From assembly GCA_013112635.1 (NCBI GenBank), contig JABFGF010000003.1, forward strand, positions 310,001 to 374,000: 64,000 nucleotides of DNA, in the 5' to 3' direction. The number at the start of each line of letters is the position of its first letter. Within the stretch, counting starts at the first letter, position 1. The notes below the pieces were generated by a model. It worked only from the letters and a program-made list of their open reading frames with translations, made no database searches and was not told the DNA's origin. The position numbers were made by a program, and so were the translations under genes. Below, one piece after another: positions 27,521 to 36,345 of this stretch. The stretch is from Calditrichota bacterium (lineage in GTDB: Bacteria > Calditrichota > Calditrichia > Calditrichales > J004).

Positions 27521-27557
27521 ATCAAGATAAAAGATAAAAGATGAAAGAAATAAGATA
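27521..27557 (+). repeat. Short degenerate AAGATAA tract after lepA
   Basis: The sequence runs AAGATAAAAGATAAAAGATGAAAG, a few imperfect 7-base steps just after the lepA stop. It resembles in period the larger 7-base arrays at 33459 and 45371. The rest of the lepA-lepB gap (to 27708) holds a 12-base palindrome AAATCCGGATTT at 27602-27613 and nothing else I recognise. Confidence 0.4.
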
Positions 27558-27708
27558 ATACGTAATGTGTGGAGCGAAAGGCGTAACGAGAGCCCCTCGA
27601 TAAATCCGGATTTTCAACCAGGGCGAAATATCAATGGGATCAAATATACATCTATTCCACTCCCTCAATAATTCACTAATTCATTCATTCAAAAATTCTT
27701 ATTAATTT

Positions 27709-28440
27709 ATGTCTGAAAATAAAAATAAAAACAAAAATGGTAAGTCTTCAAAACAGCCAACAGAAAAATCGCAAAAGCGTTTTAAAGATTTTATGGAAGG
27801 CCTGTTTGTTGCGCTAATTGCTGCTTTGATTATCCGCCAGTTTATAGTACAGGCTTATACAATCCCAACCGGCTCGATGGAGAAAACGTTACTAAAAGGT
27901 GATTTTCTGCTGGTAAACAAATTTGTTTACGGCATGCAGACTCCGGATTGGATTGGAATTCCATGGACGCGAATGGGATACCATATTCCGTGGGATTATG
28001 TGTATCGTTTCCCAGGCATAAAAGACCCGGAACCTTACGATGTTTTTATCTTCAGATATCCAAAAGACACGTATACGGATTATATTAAAAGATGCGTGGC
28101 TGTACCAGGCCAAACAGTTCATATCGTAAACAAACAACTTTTCGTAGATAGCCTTGCTTTTCCTGTTCCACCAGGTTTATATAGTAGTGATCCACATAAT
28201 CTAAAAGTTTTTAAAGATACTTTTCGAAATCTGGGTACACGTGATAATTATGGTCCAATCACACTACCCGAAAATTCATACTGGGCCATGGGCGATAACA
28301 GGGATAATAGCGCGGATAGTCGAGTTTGGGGTTTTGTACCGCGCGAGTATATTGTTGGGCAAGCCTTGATTATTTATTTTTCTGTTAAATGGGAATTTCC
28401 ATTTGTGCGTGGCAGCAGGATTGGCTGGGTTATCCGGTAG
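27709..28440 (+). CDS. lepB: Signal peptidase I
   Basis: LepB removes signal peptides from exported proteins at the inner membrane. The 243-residue protein has a basic N-terminus (about 1-27), one membrane segment (about 31-48), the catalytic serine Ser56 in PTGSMEKTL and the general base Lys127 in YIKRCVAVPG. The later motif GDNRDNSADSRVWG is also present. It serves the many signal-peptide proteins of this window. The Lys-rich N-terminal run KNKNKNGK is low complexity. Confidence 0.98.
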   Translation: MSENKNKNKNGKSSKQPTEKSQKRFKDFMEGLFVALIAALIIRQFIVQAYTIPTGSMEKTLLKGDFLLVNKFVYGMQTPDWIGIPWTRMGYHIPWDYVYRFPGIKDPEPYDVFIFRYPKDTYTDYIKRCVAVPGQTVHIVNKQLFVDSLAFPVPPGLYSSDPHNLKVFKDTFRNLGTRDNYGPITLPENSYWAMGDNRDNSADSRVWGFVPREYIVGQALIIYFSVKWEFPFVRGSRIGWVIR

Positions 28441-28456
28441 GGTTTTCCTTCCACTT

Positions 28457-28538
28457 CTCATGATCATACTCATTCTCTTACTCAATTAACAATTCTGAGT
28501 ATGTGTATGAGCAAGATGTAAGAGTATGAGGTTTTTTT
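28457..28538 (+). terminator. Imperfect inverted repeat with T7 tail between lepB and hemW
   Basis: CATACTCA (28465-28472) can pair with TGAGTATG (28496-28503), or CTCTTAC (28475-28481) with GTAAGAG (28518-28524). Seven T follow at 28532-28538, just before the hemW ATG. It could be a partial terminator or simply a repeat-derived tract. Confidence 0.35.
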
Positions 28539-28542
28539 CCTG

Positions 28543-29739
28543 ATGAGAAATGTCACTAAAAATCCCGGTCTTTATATTCACATTCCTTTTTGCGATACGA
28601 AATGCGGCTATTGTGATTTTTATTCCATAACCAACCATTCTTCGCGCGATGAATTTTTACAAGCTCTCCTGATTGAAATCCGCAATCACAAAGATAACGA
28701 TGATTTTAAACAAACTACTTTTGATACAATTTATCTGGGTGGAGGAACACCTTCACTTTTAACAGAAAATGAGCTGGAGGCAATTTTTCAGGAGCTGAAC
28801 CATCATTTTAATTTTTCTGATAATTGTGAAATTACCCTTGAAGCAAATCCCGGGACTATAACAAAACAGAAATTCCAGTTTTATAAAACCATTGGTGTAA
28901 ATCGCCTGAGCATCGGGATTCAAAGTTTTAAGGATAATGAATTAAAATTTCTAGGGCGTATTCATGATAGCGTCCAGGCAATTAAAACGGTTGAGCTGGC
29001 ACAACAAACCGATTTTGATAATTTTAGTATCGATTTGATATTTGCACTACCAGGCCAAACACTCGATGACTGGATATTTAGCCTGAAACAGGGAATTGCT
29101 TTAAACAGCACTCATGTTTCTGCTTATAATTTAATTTTTGAAGAAGGCACGCCGTTTTACAATAAACTAATGCGCGGCCAAATTGTTGATAAATCTGAAC
29201 AAGATCAGGAAAAATTTTACGCAGAAACAATGAACATCTTTGAAAAAACAGGATTTAAGCAATATGAAATTTCCAGTTATGCGAAGTCTGAAAGCTACTA
29301 TTCCCGGCACAATTATAAATATTGGGACCACACAAACTATTTAAGTTTTGGACCATCGGCGCATTCTTATTGGGATAAAAAACGATGGAGTAATATCCGG
29401 TCTTTGTCAAGATATATTCAAAATTTAAAAAATGGAAAAAGTGTTGTAGATTTTAGTGAACAACTGGATAGGAATACCATAATTTTTGAAAAAATTATGC
29501 TTGGGTTGAGAACTTCAAAAGGCATAAACCTGTCCAGGTTTGAAAAAGATTTTGATGAAGTGTTCGTGGAGAAATATTCCTCCAAAGTTGAGAAATTGAT
29601 AAACGCGGGGTTTGCTGAAATTGACCAGGATTATTTTAGATTGACCCGAAAGGGCATAATGATTTGTGATGAAATAATCGGTGAGTTTGCCGGGGCTTCG
29701 CAAACTCAACAAGCTCAGCCGAAGAAAAAAATTAAATAG
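28543..29739 (+). CDS. hemW: HemW-type radical SAM protein (heme chaperone)
   Basis: The 398-residue protein has the radical SAM cluster motif with Cys17, Cys21 and Cys24 in FCDTKCGYCDFY, and then YLGGGTPSLL and IGIQSF. The HemW C-terminal domain follows (about 300-380). Family members formerly called 'oxygen-independent coproporphyrinogen III oxidase' are now seen as heme chaperones; a HemN role is unlikely because the N-terminal HemN features are missing. The last 14 residues (ASQTQQAQPKKKIK) come from a repeat-like DNA stretch and look like an appended tail. Confidence 0.94.
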   Translation: MRNVTKNPGLYIHIPFCDTKCGYCDFYSITNHSSRDEFLQALLIEIRNHKDNDDFKQTTFDTIYLGGGTPSLLTENELEAIFQELNHHFNFSDNCEITLEANPGTITKQKFQFYKTIGVNRLSIGIQSFKDNELKFLGRIHDSVQAIKTVELAQQTDFDNFSIDLIFALPGQTLDDWIFSLKQGIALNSTHVSAYNLIFEEGTPFYNKLMRGQIVDKSEQDQEKFYAETMNIFEKTGFKQYEISSYAKSESYYSRHNYKYWDHTNYLSFGPSAHSYWDKKRWSNIRSLSRYIQNLKNGKSVVDFSEQLDRNTIIFEKIMLGLRTSKGINLSRFEKDFDEVFVEKYSSKVEKLINAGFAEIDQDYFRLTRKGIMICDEIIGEFAGASQTQQAQPKKKIK

Positions 29740-29747
29740 GTGAAAAC

Positions 29748-31556
29748 TTGAAAAGAATAATAACATCGCTAATTATAGCCCTGGCTTTCACTCAGGTTTC
29801 TTTTGCTCAACAGCTAAACCCAAAAGAAATAAAGTTGGCAGAAAACCTGCTCCGCTCCGGTAACTATGAATCGGCCTTACTTATTTTTAGAAAACATTAT
29901 AAGTCTGGAAACAATTCCACCAAGGTTATAAATGGCATCAGCAATTCTTTACGGGAGTTGAATAATTACCAGGAATGGATCCGCTTTCTGGATGAAGTGC
30001 TGCTTAAATTACCACAAAGCTTTAATTATCGGATTGATCTTGGAAAAGCCTATTACCTGAATAAACAGCCTGATCGTGCCCTGGAAATTTGGCATAAAGT
30101 TTACGAAAAAGATCCTCCACATTTAATGCGCCACAGGTTAACGGCGCAGGCAATGGCCAGCTTCCGGCTATTTGATGAAGCAATCGAAGTGTATAAACGA
30201 GCCATGGCAAAATTGGCAAACCAGGATGTCGTTCATCTTGATATTGGCACTTTATACAAATTGCAGCTTAATTACGAAATGGCTACTGAACATTATGTCG
30301 CCTATTTCCGAAAATTTAAGAAACAACGCAACTATGTACGTTCTATGCTCATCGGCATGGCCAAAGATGATGATGCGTCTGACCGGATAATTCAGTCTTT
30401 AGAAATTTTAAATAATGATAATGACCCGGATTTAAATGAACTGCTAACAAATCTATATATCCGCAAAAAAGATTATCCAAAAGCGCTGCAAATTGTATTG
30501 GAAATTGAAAGCAAAACAAAAGATGACAAGTTTATTTATCTCAACCGTTTTGCCCGTGAGGCCGAAAAGGACAGGGCTTATATTTATGTAATTGAAGCGT
30601 ATGAATTTATGCTGGATAACACCAAAAAAATAATTACAGCTTCTATCGAATATAAGTTGGCGCGTGCTTATTACGCTAATGGCAAAAACCTTTTTAAAGA
30701 TCAAAAATTTGATGAAGCCGATGATCAGATCAAAAAAGGTTTAAATATTTTAGAACAATTGTTTGATAAAAATACTCATGAAAAATATAAAGCGGCGGAG
30801 GCCATTGGAGATATAAATAAAAGTCATTTCAGTGATTTTGATGGGGCTTATGAATATTATTCTAAAGTTCCATTAAATAAAGTAGGTATTAATGATGCTG
30901 ATCGTGTTAGAATAAAATTGGCTGATATTTATCTTTTAAAAAATGATTTGCTCAGAGCGCAGGAAGTATATGCCCAGGTAAAAAGTAAGAAATTTCTTTC
31001 CTTTGCAGCATTTAATTTGGCAGAAATTGATTACTACACGGGGCAGTTTTCCAGAGCTAAAAATAAATATAATTCTTTAATTTCTTCAATTGGCATGAAA
31101 GATTCTTTGGCCAATAATGCTCTCGATCGTACTTTTGATATTGATCTGTTTTCCAGCGATAGTTTAACTTTTTCAAAATATACACAGGCTGTTTTGTTAA
31201 AGCGCCAGCAAAAATATTCTGAGGCAGCCAAACAGTTTGCGGAAATATATAATGTAAATAATATGATGAGTTTAAAGGCAGGCATGTTGGTAGTAAATTT
31301 GTATAACCTGCTCGAAAAACCATTGGACGCCATAAATCTGCTTGAGGATATTGTGAAAACTTATCCCGATGGCCAGCAAACGGATCGTGCCTATTATTTG
31401 CTTGCAACAGGCTACGAAAAAACGAGCAAGTTTGACAAAGCCCTTTCTTTATATCAGGAGATTTTAATTCGTTTTCCTACAAGTTTTTATAGCGAACAAG
31501 CGCGGGCAAATGCACGTACATTGAATGAGCTTTTACAGGAAAAATCGAATCAGTGA
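29748..31556 (+). CDS. Secreted TPR-repeat protein
   Basis: A 602-residue protein starting at a TTG codon with an AGGTGA site nearby, 8 bases after hemW. A signal peptide (about 1-21, ending VSFAQ) is followed by tandem TPR-type helices along the whole length, for example LRSGNYESALLIFRKHY near the start and TSKFDKALSLYQEILIRFP near the end. It has no enzymatic motif. TPR scaffolds in the periplasm usually organise envelope complexes; the partner is unknown. It is probably in one transcript with lepB and hemW. Confidence 0.85.
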   Translation: MKRIITSLIIALAFTQVSFAQQLNPKEIKLAENLLRSGNYESALLIFRKHYKSGNNSTKVINGISNSLRELNNYQEWIRFLDEVLLKLPQSFNYRIDLGKAYYLNKQPDRALEIWHKVYEKDPPHLMRHRLTAQAMASFRLFDEAIEVYKRAMAKLANQDVVHLDIGTLYKLQLNYEMATEHYVAYFRKFKKQRNYVRSMLIGMAKDDDASDRIIQSLEILNNDNDPDLNELLTNLYIRKKDYPKALQIVLEIESKTKDDKFIYLNRFAREAEKDRAYIYVIEAYEFMLDNTKKIITASIEYKLARAYYANGKNLFKDQKFDEADDQIKKGLNILEQLFDKNTHEKYKAAEAIGDINKSHFSDFDGAYEYYSKVPLNKVGINDADRVRIKLADIYLLKNDLLRAQEVYAQVKSKKFLSFAAFNLAEIDYYTGQFSRAKNKYNSLISSIGMKDSLANNALDRTFDIDLFSSDSLTFSKYTQAVLLKRQQKYSEAAKQFAEIYNVNNMMSLKAGMLVVNLYNLLEKPLDAINLLEDIVKTYPDGQQTDRAYYLLATGYEKTSKFDKALSLYQEILIRFPTSFYSEQARANARTLNELLQEKSNQ

Positions 31557-31589
31557 TGGGAATATTGAATAATAATCACTGATTATCTC

Positions 31590-31690
31590 TTAGTCAAGAT
31601 GATGGTTCGGCTCCGCTCACCATGAAGAACATGTATTATCTAGATAATTTAAAGACTTCGCCCTGAGCGAAGACGAAGGGTAGCATCTGA
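31590..31690. repeat. Degenerate repeat-like tract upstream of a secreted-protein gene
   Basis: A CTTCGC-CCTGA-GCGAAG hairpin with ACGAAGGG beside it, and a GGTTCGGCTCCGCTCACC block, resemble pieces of dispersed intergenic repeats. No full copy is present. No promoter can be placed with confidence in this 188-base gap. Confidence 0.35.
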
Positions 31691-31744
31691 ATTGCAAACC
31701 TTGTACTGGAGTTAATATATTTACATCTTAATAAAGAACTAACT

Positions 31745-33004
31745 ATGAAAAACATAAAAATCTATATTTTTACAATTCTTTTGTCAACATCGCTTTCTGC
31801 GCAATATATTTTAGTTCCGATGGATTTGTCTCAGGCAAACCACATTAAGGCATATGGGATTGCATATTGGGTTTTAAAGAAAAATGTAAATGTGGAATGG
31901 TTGCTTAATTATAGGGGCGGTTCATTTTTGTTTACGTCCAGCGAAAGCTTCAAAAGGGAACTTCAATTACGAGGCGTCACTTTTGAAGAACCGGGCGCTG
32001 CGACTATCAATAATATTTACGCCCAGATTGAAGAGAACAACATGGAAAAAGTTTTGCTGGAAAAAGCACCCAAAATTGCTGTTTATTCTCCACCGGGATT
32101 TCAACCATGGGACGACGCGGTAACTTTGGTTATGGCCTATTCAGAAATTGAATATGACAATATTTATGACACTGAAGTTTTAGCCGGAAAACTAAGCGAC
32201 TATGATTGGCTTCATTTGCACCATGAAGATTTTACCGGACAATATGGAAAATTCTGGTCCAGTTTCCGCAATGAAACCTGGTATTTAAAACAACAAATCG
32301 CGGCGGAGGAGTTGGCGCAAAAGTTGGGATTCTCCAAAGTATCGAAAGAGAAAGGCGCAGTTGCCCGCGAAATTAGAAATTATGTGGATGAAGGCGGTTT
32401 TTTATTTGCGATGTGCTCGGCAACGGACGCCATGGATATTGCGCTCGCTGCAGCAAACACAGATATTGTAGAATCGGTTTTTGATGGTGATCCGGTTGAC
32501 CCCGCTTACGATACAAAACTGAATTTTAGCAACACTTTCGCTTTTAAAGATTTCACCTTGATTCCAAATCCAGCGGTTTATGAGTATTCGGATATCGATG
32601 TTCCGCCTAGTAATATGCCGCGCCTGCGTGACCCTGAAAGTGATTATTTTACCCTGTTTGAATTCTCAGCAAAATATGATCCGGTGCCAACAATGTTAAC
32701 TCAAAATCATGTTGGTATTGTGAAAGGTTTTATGGGGCAAACAACAATGTTCCGGGAGGAAAAGTTAAAAGGCCATGTAACCATTATGGGTAAGATTGAA
32801 GAAAGCAATGAGGTGAAATATATTCATGGAAACTCTGGCAAAGGTACTTTTACTTTTTATGGCGGGCATGATCCGGAAGATTATACACACAGGGTAGGCG
32901 ATCCACCAACTGACTTAAACCTGCATAAAAATTCACCGGGTTATAGATTGATTTTGAATAATGTACTTTTCCCGGCAGCAAAAAAGAAAAAACTTAAAAC
33001 ATGA
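31745..33004 (+). CDS. Secreted conserved protein of unknown function
   Basis: This 419-residue protein begins with a signal peptide (about 1-20, ending STSLSAQ). The mature part has aromatic-rich segments such as VYSPPGFQPWDDAVTLVMAY, HLHHEDFTGQYGKFW and FLFAMCSATDAMDIALA. The last two look like a glutamine-amidotransferase-type or ThuA-like fold (an open sheet with HHEDF and a small-residue CSATD turn), but this is only a guess. Similar proteins are, as I recall, sometimes labelled asparagine synthetase B in databases; I see no AsnB motif (no Cys2, no SGGxDS loop). Its stop overlaps the first possible start of the YjbQ gene. Confidence 0.7.
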   Translation: MKNIKIYIFTILLSTSLSAQYILVPMDLSQANHIKAYGIAYWVLKKNVNVEWLLNYRGGSFLFTSSESFKRELQLRGVTFEEPGAATINNIYAQIEENNMEKVLLEKAPKIAVYSPPGFQPWDDAVTLVMAYSEIEYDNIYDTEVLAGKLSDYDWLHLHHEDFTGQYGKFWSSFRNETWYLKQQIAAEELAQKLGFSKVSKEKGAVAREIRNYVDEGGFLFAMCSATDAMDIALAAANTDIVESVFDGDPVDPAYDTKLNFSNTFAFKDFTLIPNPAVYEYSDIDVPPSNMPRLRDPESDYFTLFEFSAKYDPVPTMLTQNHVGIVKGFMGQTTMFREEKLKGHVTIMGKIEESNEVKYIHGNSGKGTFTFYGGHDPEDYTHRVGDPPTDLNLHKNSPGYRLILNNVLFPAAKKKKLKT

Positions 33005-33015
33005 CCGGGGAAAGA

Positions 33016-33405
33016 ATGATCAAATTTAATATTAAAACACATTCGCATACTGAAATGCTGGATATGACCGGCCAAATTCAGGAACTGGTTAGCCAGAATA
33101 ATTTTAAAGAAGGCATTGTAACAGTTTTTATTCCGCATACAACCGCCGGTGTTACAATAAATGAAGGCGCCGATCCAGATGTCCAAAGCGATATGCTGAT
33201 GGAACTAAATAAAATTGTTCCTTTTGAAGATGGCTACCGTCATATGGAAGGAAATTCAGCGGCACATATTAAAGCCACACTATTTGGTTCTTCTGTTCAA
33301 GTGATCACCGAAAATGGACGACTACAGTTGGGCACCTGGCAAAGTATATATTTTTGTGAGTTTGACGGGCCGCGAAACCGTCAAGTTTGGGTACGATTTA
33401 AATAA
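33016..33405 (+). CDS. YjbQ / UPF0047 family protein (secondary thiamine-phosphate synthase-like)
   Basis: A small (130-residue) protein of the YjbQ family, with PHTTAGVTINEGADPDVQSD, HMEGNSAAHIKATLFG and LGTWQSIYFCEFDGPRNRQ motifs and conserved His residues. E. coli YjbQ shows weak thiamine phosphate synthase activity, but its main role is unsettled. I chose the ATG at 33016 because it has a GGGGAAAG site close by and gives the usual family N-terminus MIKFNIKTHS; an ATG at 33001 overlaps the upstream stop. It is co-transcribed with the secreted gene before it. Confidence 0.92.
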   Translation: MIKFNIKTHSHTEMLDMTGQIQELVSQNNFKEGIVTVFIPHTTAGVTINEGADPDVQSDMLMELNKIVPFEDGYRHMEGNSAAHIKATLFGSSVQVITENGRLQLGTWQSIYFCEFDGPRNRQVWVRFK

Positions 33406-33458
33406 TTAATAATTGATAATGAAAAATTTGACTAATAATAGTTTAGATCAAATTTTTT

Positions 33459-33563
33459 AATCAAGAATCAAGAATCAAGAATCAAGAATCAAGAATCAAG
33501 AATCAAGAATCAAGAATCAAGAATCAAGAATCAAGAATCAAGAATCAAGAATCAAGAATCAAG
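33459..33563 (+). repeat. Tandem array: 15 perfect copies of AATCAAG
   Basis: A 7-base unit is repeated 15 times with no variation. It lies in the 266-base gap between the YjbQ gene and the next gene. On the plus strand all three frames would read a (NQESRIK) repeat without stops; on the minus strand every frame meets TGA. No start or ribosome site feeds it, so it is non-coding. Perfect copies suggest recent slippage expansion. Confidence 0.98.
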
Positions 33564-33671
33564 CCGTCTCCTGACAGCGAAGCCTAAAAATATAATCAAG
33601 ATCCAGTAACATTTGCTCCAAAAGAACCAGAAAAGTAAATTGAATGAAAGATTTTTATTTAAGGAGAACCC

Positions 33672-35000
33672 ATGTTAGATGAAACCATAGAACTTTTTAC
33701 CGAACGAATGAAAGAAATTGTTTTAAAAGATCAGAGAATGGAAACCATCCCGCTCGCTTATCTAAAAACATTAGAAATACCTGAATCCGTGATGCATTTC
33801 TTTAGTCAGGAGGTTGAAATATGGTTAAGGGAAGAAGAAGAGAAATTTGAGTCTGACCGTTTTGATTATGACCAGCCAGAAGTTAGAATGCTTATCGATC
33901 AGATTTTTGATAAACTGCAACAGAATTCATTTTTCGAGCTTACAAAGTTTAATCATCTTCTTGAAAGAGCAATAAAATTAGAACTAAATTATATCGTGAA
34001 ACCCCATCGTACCTTGTCGCAGTTTATTTTCAAAAATAGCGATACTGTTTCTACAATGGAAGTTTACGATACATTAAAATATTTCTTCAAGTTTGAATAT
34101 TATAAAAATGCAATTTCAGATTACTTCAATACAAAATATCTGCGCAGTATCAGTCATGATCAGTTTATTGATTTAATAAACCAGATTGATCAAAAAGCAT
34201 TTGAAGAAGACCGCCTGAGTACTACCCTGAAAACAATCAAATCTATAATGGCTGCAATCAGCGAAGCGCGCCAAACCGAAATTACAAAGCTCTCAATTGA
34301 TATTTTATACGATGCTTTAAGTGACCGCAAATTGGATGATTACTCGGCGTTGGTACAGAAAACAAAATATGAGACAGAGCTTTCAGAACTTACTTTTGAT
34401 GAAATTGAAGCGCTATTAAAGGACAGTAAGCTTCCAGGCGAAAAACATGTTGAAGCAGAGCCTGAAGAATCAGCTTTCTCAAGTTATGATGATATTGAAG
34501 AAAGCGCCCCCGAAGTTGATGTTGAAAGCATAGAAGTAAAAGAAAGTGAAGTTGACCTTTCGCTTAAAGAAGATGAGGTGGAAGAGGAAATTGACGATCT
34601 GGAAGAAGACGAAATTGAAGAAGAAGTTGCTGCACCTACACCTGCTCCTGCGCCTGTTGCAGATGGAAATGTAGCCAGCGATTTGGCTGATCATGTCGCT
34701 CAGCAAATTAGTTCGGACACACCTCTAGAAGATCTTAATCCAATGATTGTCGGACGTTTACGCCGCAAAGTAGTTAAAAAACTTTTCAGGAAAAACGAAC
34801 AGGATTTTGTAGAATTCCTGAGTTTATTAAATAAAGAGAGTAGTTGGAAAATTGCATCTAAAATTATTGATGATGAATTTTATGAACGCGAAATAAATCC
34901 ATATTCAAAAGAAGCCATTAGTTTGAGTGACATAATTTATTTACGTTTTTTCCCTAAAGACAAATATGTTGGTGATTCCGGTGAAAGCAAATGGGATTAA
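33672..35000 (+). CDS. Acidic two-domain protein of unknown function
   Basis: A 442-residue cytoplasmic protein (no signal peptide or membrane segment) with a GGAG site before the ATG. Residues about 1-255 are helical and charged. About 258-335 form a very acidic, low-complexity linker (EEEIDDLEEDEIEEEV, then a PTPAPAPVAD hinge). A C-terminal helical module (about 345-440) has GRLRRKVVKKLFRKNEQDF. The layout suggests an adaptor with two helical domains on a flexible acidic arm. I do not recognise the family. A DUF2520 gene follows after 18 bases, probably in the same transcript. Confidence 0.75.
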   Translation: MLDETIELFTERMKEIVLKDQRMETIPLAYLKTLEIPESVMHFFSQEVEIWLREEEEKFESDRFDYDQPEVRMLIDQIFDKLQQNSFFELTKFNHLLERAIKLELNYIVKPHRTLSQFIFKNSDTVSTMEVYDTLKYFFKFEYYKNAISDYFNTKYLRSISHDQFIDLINQIDQKAFEEDRLSTTLKTIKSIMAAISEARQTEITKLSIDILYDALSDRKLDDYSALVQKTKYETELSELTFDEIEALLKDSKLPGEKHVEAEPEESAFSSYDDIEESAPEVDVESIEVKESEVDLSLKEDEVEEEIDDLEEDEIEEEVAAPTPAPAPVADGNVASDLADHVAQQISSDTPLEDLNPMIVGRLRRKVVKKLFRKNEQDFVEFLSLLNKESSWKIASKIIDDEFYEREINPYSKEAISLSDIIYLRFFPKDKYVGDSGESKWD

Positions 35001-35018
35001 TGGGAAAACCAAAAATTA

Positions 35019-35909
35019 ATGAGCTCTAAAATAAAAGATAAAGAAAATAAATATTTAATAATTGGTGCTGGAAATGTAGGAACATCGCTGTTCCGGGCTC
35101 TTGATGCTAAATTTCCCGGGAAAGTCCATCTTTTTGGCAAACAGGATTACAGCCATCAGAATAGCGATTTTATTAGTGAAGAAAACTACACGAATTATTT
35201 AAATCCCAAAATAGTAAATTCTGTTAAAACGATCATTATTTGTGTACAGGATGATCGGATCAAGGAAGCAACACGCTCAATTCTTCTTTACCGTCTCACC
35301 TACAAAAATATTTTTCACACAAGCGGAGCCAAGGATGCTTCAGAATTGGAACACCTTGAAAACCGCGGTGCATACGTAGCAAGCATTCATCCAATGCAGA
35401 GTTTTGCCCAAAAATATTCTGATCCTAAAAAATGGAACGACATTATTCTTGCTTTTCAGGGAAATGAAAAATGTCTTCTTGCAGCCAAGGAGATTTCTGA
35501 ACTGCTGAAAACAAAATTTATAAAACTGAATGATGATCAGAAAGTTGGATTGCATGTAGCAGGTGTTATGGTTTCAAATTATTTGGTGGCATTATTAAGC
35601 GTAGCAGAAAATATTATTGGACAGGCCGGTATTGATGATATTTCTAAAAACGATATTCTTCAGCCCCTGATAAACGGTGTTGTTGAAAATTATAAAAATG
35701 CTCCTGCAGATAAGATTTTATCTGGCCCAATTAAACGCGGTGATATAAATGTACTACGCCGCCATATCCAATATTTGCAAATTCATAAAACAAAAGATTC
35801 CGAGTTGTACTTAACTCTTGCCAAGGTGTTGTTAAATAACCCAAAATTTCATATTCCGGGTCGGGCCAAATTGGAAGAAATTTTAGATAAGTATGGCTCA
35901 TTGACCTGA
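35019..35909 (+). CDS. Rossmann-fold and DUF2520 domain protein
   Basis: The 296-residue protein has an N-terminal NAD(P)-type Rossmann loop IIGAGNVGTSLFRAL (about 14-28). The middle contains IHPMQSF, a family signature. A helical DUF2520 domain (about 140-270) resembles the C-terminal part of pyrroline-5-carboxylate reductase and ketopantoate reductase relatives. It is probably a dehydrogenase, but the substrate is unknown. It sits in a run of closely spaced plus-strand genes (33672-37113) with 18- and 27-base gaps. Confidence 0.88.
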   Translation: MSSKIKDKENKYLIIGAGNVGTSLFRALDAKFPGKVHLFGKQDYSHQNSDFISEENYTNYLNPKIVNSVKTIIICVQDDRIKEATRSILLYRLTYKNIFHTSGAKDASELEHLENRGAYVASIHPMQSFAQKYSDPKKWNDIILAFQGNEKCLLAAKEISELLKTKFIKLNDDQKVGLHVAGVMVSNYLVALLSVAENIIGQAGIDDISKNDILQPLINGVVENYKNAPADKILSGPIKRGDINVLRRHIQYLQIHKTKDSELYLTLAKVLLNNPKFHIPGRAKLEEILDKYGSLT

Positions 35910-35936
35910 AAAGACTTTATTGAAAACCTTTTAATT

Positions 35937-36344
35937 ATGTATAAAAATTCTGAAAAAGAGATCCGTTCTATCCTCCAAAACTACAAACACATTGCAGTTG
36001 TTGGTATCTCTCAAAATGCATATCGTGCCAGCAACGGTGTTTCCCTTTATATGATAAACAGTGGTTATAACATTATTCCGGTTAATCCAAATTATGACCA
36101 GGTTTTTGATTTGAAATGCTATAATTTACTTAGTGAGATTGAGGGAGACGTCGAGATTGTTAATATTTTTCGCCGTTCAGAAATGGTACTTCCAATAGTT
36201 GAGGAGGCTATTAAAATAAAAGCCAAGGCTGTTTGGATGCAGCTGGGTGTAATCAATGAGGAAGCGGCTAGTTTGGCATTAGATGCCGGACTCAAAGTAG
36301 TTATGAACAGTTGTATTAAAATTGAACATGCCAGGTATCTTTAA
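35937..36344 (+). CDS. CoA-binding domain protein (YccU family)
   Basis: A 135-residue protein made only of the CoA_binding Rossmann-like domain found in succinyl-CoA synthetase alpha subunits. The motifs IAVVGISQNAYRAS (about 18-31), YNIIPVNPNYD, EIVNIFRRSE and KAVWMQLGVINEEA are all characteristic. Proteins of this type bind CoA or related nucleotides and may sense or protect CoA. The next gene starts one base after its stop. Confidence 0.93.
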   Translation: MYKNSEKEIRSILQNYKHIAVVGISQNAYRASNGVSLYMINSGYNIIPVNPNYDQVFDLKCYNLLSEIEGDVEIVNIFRRSEMVLPIVEEAIKIKAKAVWMQLGVINEEAASLALDAGLKVVMNSCIKIEHARYL

Positions 36345-36345
36345 A

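Noticed and set aside
28543-29739. HemN (oxygen-independent coproporphyrinogen III oxidase)
   Set aside because: The short N-terminus before the CxxxCxxC motif and the overall length fit HemW, not HemN.
31745-33004. Asparagine synthetase B assignment
   Set aside because: It has no N-terminal nucleophile cysteine and no ATP-pyrophosphatase loop, and it has a signal peptide, which is incompatible with AsnB.
33459-33563. AATCAAG array as a CRISPR or as a coding NQESRIK repeat
   Set aside because: The units are contiguous 7-mers with no spacers, and no start codon with a ribosome site feeds the open frames.
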